DNA from: Anaerolineaceae bacterium
Lineage (GTDB): Bacteria; Chloroflexota; Anaerolineae; Anaerolineales; Anaerolineaceae
Assembly: GCA_019429225.1 (NCBI GenBank)
Contig: JAHYJK010000007.1
Location: 1-53,820 of the forward strand
Direction: 5' to 3'
DNA length: 53,820 nucleotides
The notes below the pieces were generated by a model. That model made no database searches and was not told where the DNA came from. It worked only from the letters and a program-made list of their open reading frames with translations. Shown here piece by piece: positions 50,468 to 53,820 of the stretch (position 1 is its first letter; every line of letters begins with the position of its first letter). Made by a program: the position numbers and the translations under genes.

Positions 50468-50473
50468 ATTATA
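50468..50473 (-). promoter_or_regulatory. -10 element 6 nt from ATG (leaderless promoter candidate) for mntA-hepT
   Basis: Minus strand TATAAT-ATTGAT-ATG, the same spacing as at 12979 and 27829. The -35 region is weak. Confidence 0.6.
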
Positions 50474-50519
50474 ACGATTTTTTTCGTCATAACATTCGAA
50501 ATTTCAAACATAATCCCAT

Positions 50520-50548
50520 TTGACTCTCACCACCAATTTCTGTATACT
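50520..50548 (+). promoter_or_regulatory. Sigma-70-type promoter for the GntR regulator
   Basis: TTGACT (50520-50525), 17-bp spacer, TATACT (50543-50548); start expected near 50555. Confidence 0.85.
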
Positions 50549-50563
50549 CTTTTTAATGGCTGG

Positions 50564-50574
50564 TGGTTTTACCA
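50564..50574. promoter_or_regulatory. GntR/FadR-type operator just after the transcription start
   Basis: TGGT-TTT-ACCA is an exact palindrome fitting the FadR-subfamily pattern TNGT-N3-ACNA. It lies about 10-20 nt after the predicted start and 7 nt before the ribosome site of the regulator gene, ideal for autorepression. Confidence 0.7.
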
Positions 50575-50592
50575 GTTTAAAAGGAGTATCTC

Positions 50593-51324
50593 ATTAAGAC
50601 CATTGATCCCATTCAATCCATCAGCCTTAAAGATGCCTGCATCCGCAAAATCGAAGGGCTGATCCTCTCTGGCGACCTGGCTCCCGGGGAACGTCTACCC
50701 TCCGAGCGTGATCTGGCGTTGTCATTAGGGGTGAGCCGGCCCGTTCTGCATCAGGCGGTTGTCGCCCTGGATGCCAAAGGGCTTGTTCGGATCGAACCCC
50801 GGCATGGTGTCTTCGTTTGTGATTTCAAACGTGATGGCTCGATGGCCTTACTGATGACACTTATGCAGCATGAAGATGGTGTGTACCAGCCGCAGCTGCT
50901 TACCAGTCTGATCCAGGCACGCTTACACATCGAGACGGAAACCGCCCGTCTGGCAGCCCTCAACCGCACGGAAGCAGACCTGATTGAGTTTCAGTCCCTG
51001 CTGAAAGAGCGCCAGAACCTTTTTCCCAGCAATATCCCGGCGCTGGTGGAGTATGATTTCAATATTCACCAACTGATAGCCGCTTCCTCCGGTAACCTGA
51101 TGTATGCTTTGATCCTCAACTCACTCAAGCAGGTTCATAGCAATCTTGCCGGTGCATTTTATCGTGCCTTTGCCGATGGAGAAGTAGCACAAGAACTGAT
51201 TGTATTCCATCAAACTCTTTACCAGGCAATTGCCCAGCAAAACCCGGAACAGGCATCCCACATCATGGCAACCATGCTCAAACATGGTGAAACACATTTA
51301 CTTGAGATATTACCTCTTTCCTGA
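50593..51324 (+). CDS. GntR-family regulator, FadR subfamily (probable ATT start)
   Basis: 243 residues if translation starts at ATT 50593. The frame has a TAA at 50578-50580, and between it and the helix-turn-helix no ATG, GTG or TTG exists; ATT lies 6 nt after AAGGAG. The next usual start (TTG 50719) would delete most of the winged helix ('GLILSGDLAPGERLPSERDL', about 23-42), so ATT is favoured. The domain continues 'SLGVSRPVLHQAVVALDAKG', then an FCD-type ligand domain (about 85-235, 'LLTSLIQARLHIETETARLA', 'YDFNIHQLIAASSGN'). It probably controls the glycyl-radical enzyme gene 49 bp downstream, and itself through the operator at 50564. The ligand is unknown. Confidence 0.88.
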   Translation: MKTIDPIQSISLKDACIRKIEGLILSGDLAPGERLPSERDLALSLGVSRPVLHQAVVALDAKGLVRIEPRHGVFVCDFKRDGSMALLMTLMQHEDGVYQPQLLTSLIQARLHIETETARLAALNRTEADLIEFQSLLKERQNLFPSNIPALVEYDFNIHQLIAASSGNLMYALILNSLKQVHSNLAGAFYRAFADGEVAQELIVFHQTLYQAIAQQNPEQASHIMATMLKHGETHLLEILPLS

Positions 51325-51373
51325 TCATTACCCTATCCTTTAAATTTTGACAGTTAAATAATTGGAGGTTCCT

Positions 51374-53820
51374 ATGGAGACTACCACAACTGCTTATCAG
51401 ATTAAGCAAACCAAAAATTTATCACCCCGCATCCAATGGCTGCGTGATTATTATTTTCAGGGAGTCAACCGCCGCTGGAATAACGAGTACACCTCCTGGA
51501 CGACTGACACCGATTGGGATTTCCAATACGAGGAGATCAGTTTCCACATCGTCCCGGAAACGTATAGCTTCCTGAAAACTTTCCGCAGCGCTTTCAAGCA
51601 AACTGCCAGCCCGGTACAGCTGGACAAAGACTTCTGGTCGTGGTCACTGCCCGAACGACGCGCCTGGTTTGTGAAGGAAGTGATGGTCAATTACCTGCCA
51701 CAGGAGATCCTGCCCGGTGACCTGATCGCGGGGGGACGCTTCAACATCATGACCTCCGCCTGCCTGGATGAAAAGCAGACCAAAGAGTATCTACAATTGA
51801 TCGAAGGCAAAGATGGCTTGCGCCAGGCGTTGTTATGGTTCCACAATCATGGTTACGGCAATGTTGGCCCCACCAGCGGACATCTGATCCCGGGATATGC
51901 CCGTGTGCTGGAAATTGGTTGGTCTGGCATTCATGCTGACCTGACCGATAAATATAACACCCTCAGTCAGACAGATCAAAAGGGACCGAAAGGTGCCCAA
52001 TTGCGTGCCATGATCACCGCCTCGCAGATGCCACGCGACCTGGCAGAAAAATATCGCCTGCTGTGCCTGGAGCTGGCTCAATCCGAACAAGAGCCTCTGC
52101 GTAAAGCGGAACTCCTGCAAATGGCGGAAAACCTGGCCATCGTGCCCTGGAATCCCCCGCAGACGTTCTGGCAGGCTGTTCAATCCCTGTGGCTGACGCA
52201 TATGCTGGTCATGTCGGATGAGAATTATCCCGGACCCGGTGTTTCCTTTGGACGCATCGACCAGTTCCTGTACCCCTTCTGGAAAAAATCGGTTCAGGAA
52301 GGCATGGATCCTGAGTTCGGAAAAGATATCCTCAAATGCTTCTGGGTGCACGCCAACACCGCCTACGATGGCATGATCCGCACCGGGGGCAATCAGGGCA
52401 TCACCGCCGGTTATGGGCAGCTGCTGACCCTCTCTGGTATGGGGCCCAACGGTCTGGACATGACCAACGAGTTAACCCATATCATCCTGGATGTGATCGA
52501 TGAGATGAGTCCGATCCTGGAGCCGAAACCGAATGTGCGCCTGCATCGCGGATCACCGGATGACCTGCTGGATAAAGTTGTCGAGATGGTCGCCGATAGC
52601 CAGGGGGCACCTTTCCTCTTGAATTTTGATGAGCGCTCCATGGCAGGTATGCTTTTGCAAGCCAAGAAAGCCGGGGTCGAACACCTGATCAACAAGGACA
52701 ACGTACACGAGTATGCCCCGGTCGGCTGCCTGGAGAACACCATGGTCGGCAACGACCGCTCCGGAACCGTGGATGCCAATCTAAATCTACTCAAAGCCGT
52801 CGAGCTGACACTCACCGGTGGCTATGATCTGCTGCCCTTCACCGATCCGATGAGTGGAAAAACCGAAAAATCGCAACGCTGGGGGGCAGACACCGGCGAC
52901 CCAACCACCTTCACCACCTGGGAGCAATTCTGGGATGCGTACGTCACCCAGACCCAACACATCATCCAGCGTATTGTCGATCAATACGAACAGGGAGAAG
53001 CCTTTCGAGCTAAATTCTCTCCCACCCCGTATCTCTCCTGCCTCGTGAAAGGCTGTGCTGAGAAAGGCCTGGATGTTACCCAGGGTGGCGCGGAGTTAGG
53101 CTTCGTAACCATCGAAGCTGTCACCTATGCCACCACGGTCGACTCGCTGCTGGCGGCCAAGTATCTGGTGTTTGACGAGAAAATCTGCAGCATGGCAGAG
53201 CTGGTGCAGGCATTGCGTGATAACTGGGTTGGGCATGAAGTGCTGCAGGCGCGCGCCAAGCACAAAGCCCCCAAATACGGCCGAGATGACGAACAGGCCG
53301 ATGCCCTGGCATATCATGTCATGCAGGTTTGGAGCGAAGAAGCCTGGAAACACAAAACCCGCAGCACCCAGCGTCAATTCCGCCCGGGCATGCTCAGCTG
53401 GAACTACTGGGTAGCTGATAGCTTTGTGTTACCCGCCAGCCCAGATGGCAGACCACGCGGACAGTTCCTCAGCAACGCCCTGTGCCCCTCGAATGGTGCC
53501 GATATCTACGGACCCACTGCCAATGTCAACTCGGTCGGCAAGGTGCTGGGTGGCAAAGCCCCTGATGGCATCGGCGATTGGGAAGATTACATCAACCTGC
53601 TGCCCAACGGCGGTAGCCACACCATGTCCTTCAGTCCATCCCTGGTGCGCGATCCAGAACACAAGCAGAAATTCAAAGGTTTCCTGCGTGGTTATATCGA
53701 AAACGGCGGTACTGCATTGCAGATCAACATGATCAATGCCGATATACTGCGCGAAGCCCAGAAAAACCCTGAGAATTACCGCCACTTGCTGGTGCGTGTG
53801 ACCGGCTACAACGCCTACTT
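51374..53820 (+). CDS. Glycyl-radical enzyme (PFL/dehydratase-like), cut at window end
   Basis: 815 codons to the window edge; only the last few residues are missing, since the glycyl-radical loop is reached: 'LLVRVTGYNAYF' with Gly811 (53804-53806). The catalytic thiyl residue is Cys452 in 'YAPVGCLENTMVG', with Glu454 two residues on, the GC[VL]E pattern of diol dehydratases, C-N or C-S lyases and their relatives, not the Cys-Cys of pyruvate formate-lyase. Substrate not predictable. It needs a radical-SAM activase, not in the window and probably just downstream. GGAGGT precedes the ATG. With the upstream GntR regulator it looks like an inducible anaerobic catabolic module. Confidence 0.92.
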   Translation, partial: METTTTAYQIKQTKNLSPRIQWLRDYYFQGVNRRWNNEYTSWTTDTDWDFQYEEISFHIVPETYSFLKTFRSAFKQTASPVQLDKDFWSWSLPERRAWFVKEVMVNYLPQEILPGDLIAGGRFNIMTSACLDEKQTKEYLQLIEGKDGLRQALLWFHNHGYGNVGPTSGHLIPGYARVLEIGWSGIHADLTDKYNTLSQTDQKGPKGAQLRAMITASQMPRDLAEKYRLLCLELAQSEQEPLRKAELLQMAENLAIVPWNPPQTFWQAVQSLWLTHMLVMSDENYPGPGVSFGRIDQFLYPFWKKSVQEGMDPEFGKDILKCFWVHANTAYDGMIRTGGNQGITAGYGQLLTLSGMGPNGLDMTNELTHIILDVIDEMSPILEPKPNVRLHRGSPDDLLDKVVEMVADSQGAPFLLNFDERSMAGMLLQAKKAGVEHLINKDNVHEYAPVGCLENTMVGNDRSGTVDANLNLLKAVELTLTGGYDLLPFTDPMSGKTEKSQRWGADTGDPTTFTTWEQFWDAYVTQTQHIIQRIVDQYEQGEAFRAKFSPTPYLSCLVKGCAEKGLDVTQGGAELGFVTIEAVTYATTVDSLLAAKYLVFDEKICSMAELVQALRDNWVGHEVLQARAKHKAPKYGRDDEQADALAYHVMQVWSEEAWKHKTRSTQRQFRPGMLSWNYWVADSFVLPASPDGRPRGQFLSNALCPSNGADIYGPTANVNSVGKVLGGKAPDGIGDWEDYINLLPNGGSHTMSFSPSLVRDPEHKQKFKGFLRGYIENGGTALQINMINADILREAQKNPENYRHLLVRVTGYNAY

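Noticed and set aside
1-53820. tRNA, rRNA, CRISPR array or insertion sequence
   Set aside because: I inspected all spacers and found no cloverleaf-like sequence, repeat-spacer pattern or transposase gene.

Overview
The window looks like a chromosome segment of an anaerobic Chloroflexota bacterium, most likely of the Anaerolineae. The evidence is a YYY-motif (DUF2298) membrane protein typical of Chloroflexota and archaea, a giant secreted protein ending in a YLPL-type tail often seen in this phylum, many HD-GYP and STAND-like ATPase genes, and moderate GC with AT-rich spacers. The taxonomic call is inference; there is no rRNA or tRNA here.

Layout. 1-1140: 3'-truncated gene for an iron/cobalamin-type binding lipoprotein. 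1336-1608: small membrane protein. 1694-8960: leftward unit with an efflux system (membrane-fusion protein, MacB-type ATPase and permease), two exported proteins of unknown function and a two-component system. An identical 17-base box sits 11 bp upstream of the -10 element at both of its promoters, so the system is probably autoregulated. 9137-16967: RHH-like protein, Crp/Fnr regulator, YYY membrane protein, DUF2785 protein, AzlCD exporter, carotenoid-biosynthesis-like membrane protein, V4R protein. 17195-22005: methyltransferase, GH3-like ligase and a GAF/HD-GYP protein.

22123-27786 is a complete HybOABC-HybD-type membrane-bound [NiFe] hydrogenase operon with a consensus promoter, a Rex/CRP-like palindrome and a terminator. 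Its large-subunit gene has an in-frame TGA exactly where the second cysteine of the N-terminal nickel-binding motif should be, followed by a SECIS-like hairpin. If it is read as selenocysteine, this is a [NiFeSe] enzyme with Sec at a bridging-ligand position instead of the classical C-terminal site. This is the most interesting signal in the window.

27841-39905: MFS transporter, a decayed flavodoxin copy, a 1779-residue secreted zincin-like protein behind an attenuator-like leader, an intact flavodoxin, a PAS/HD-GYP protein and a uroporphyrinogen-decarboxylase-like protein. 39946-44031 is a broken locus of STAND-like ATPase, TPR and beta-helix segments with frameshifts and stops. 44187-48259 is a ferrous-iron locus with FeoB split into G protein and permease, flanked by two DtxR-FeoA fusions, one of them membrane-anchored. 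48321-50461 holds two adjacent toxin-antitoxin modules (AbiE, HepT-MntA). 50520-53820: a GntR/FadR-type regulator that appears to start with ATT, followed by a glycyl-radical enzyme cut by the window end. Three genes have TATAAT exactly 6 nt before ATG, which suggests leaderless transcripts.
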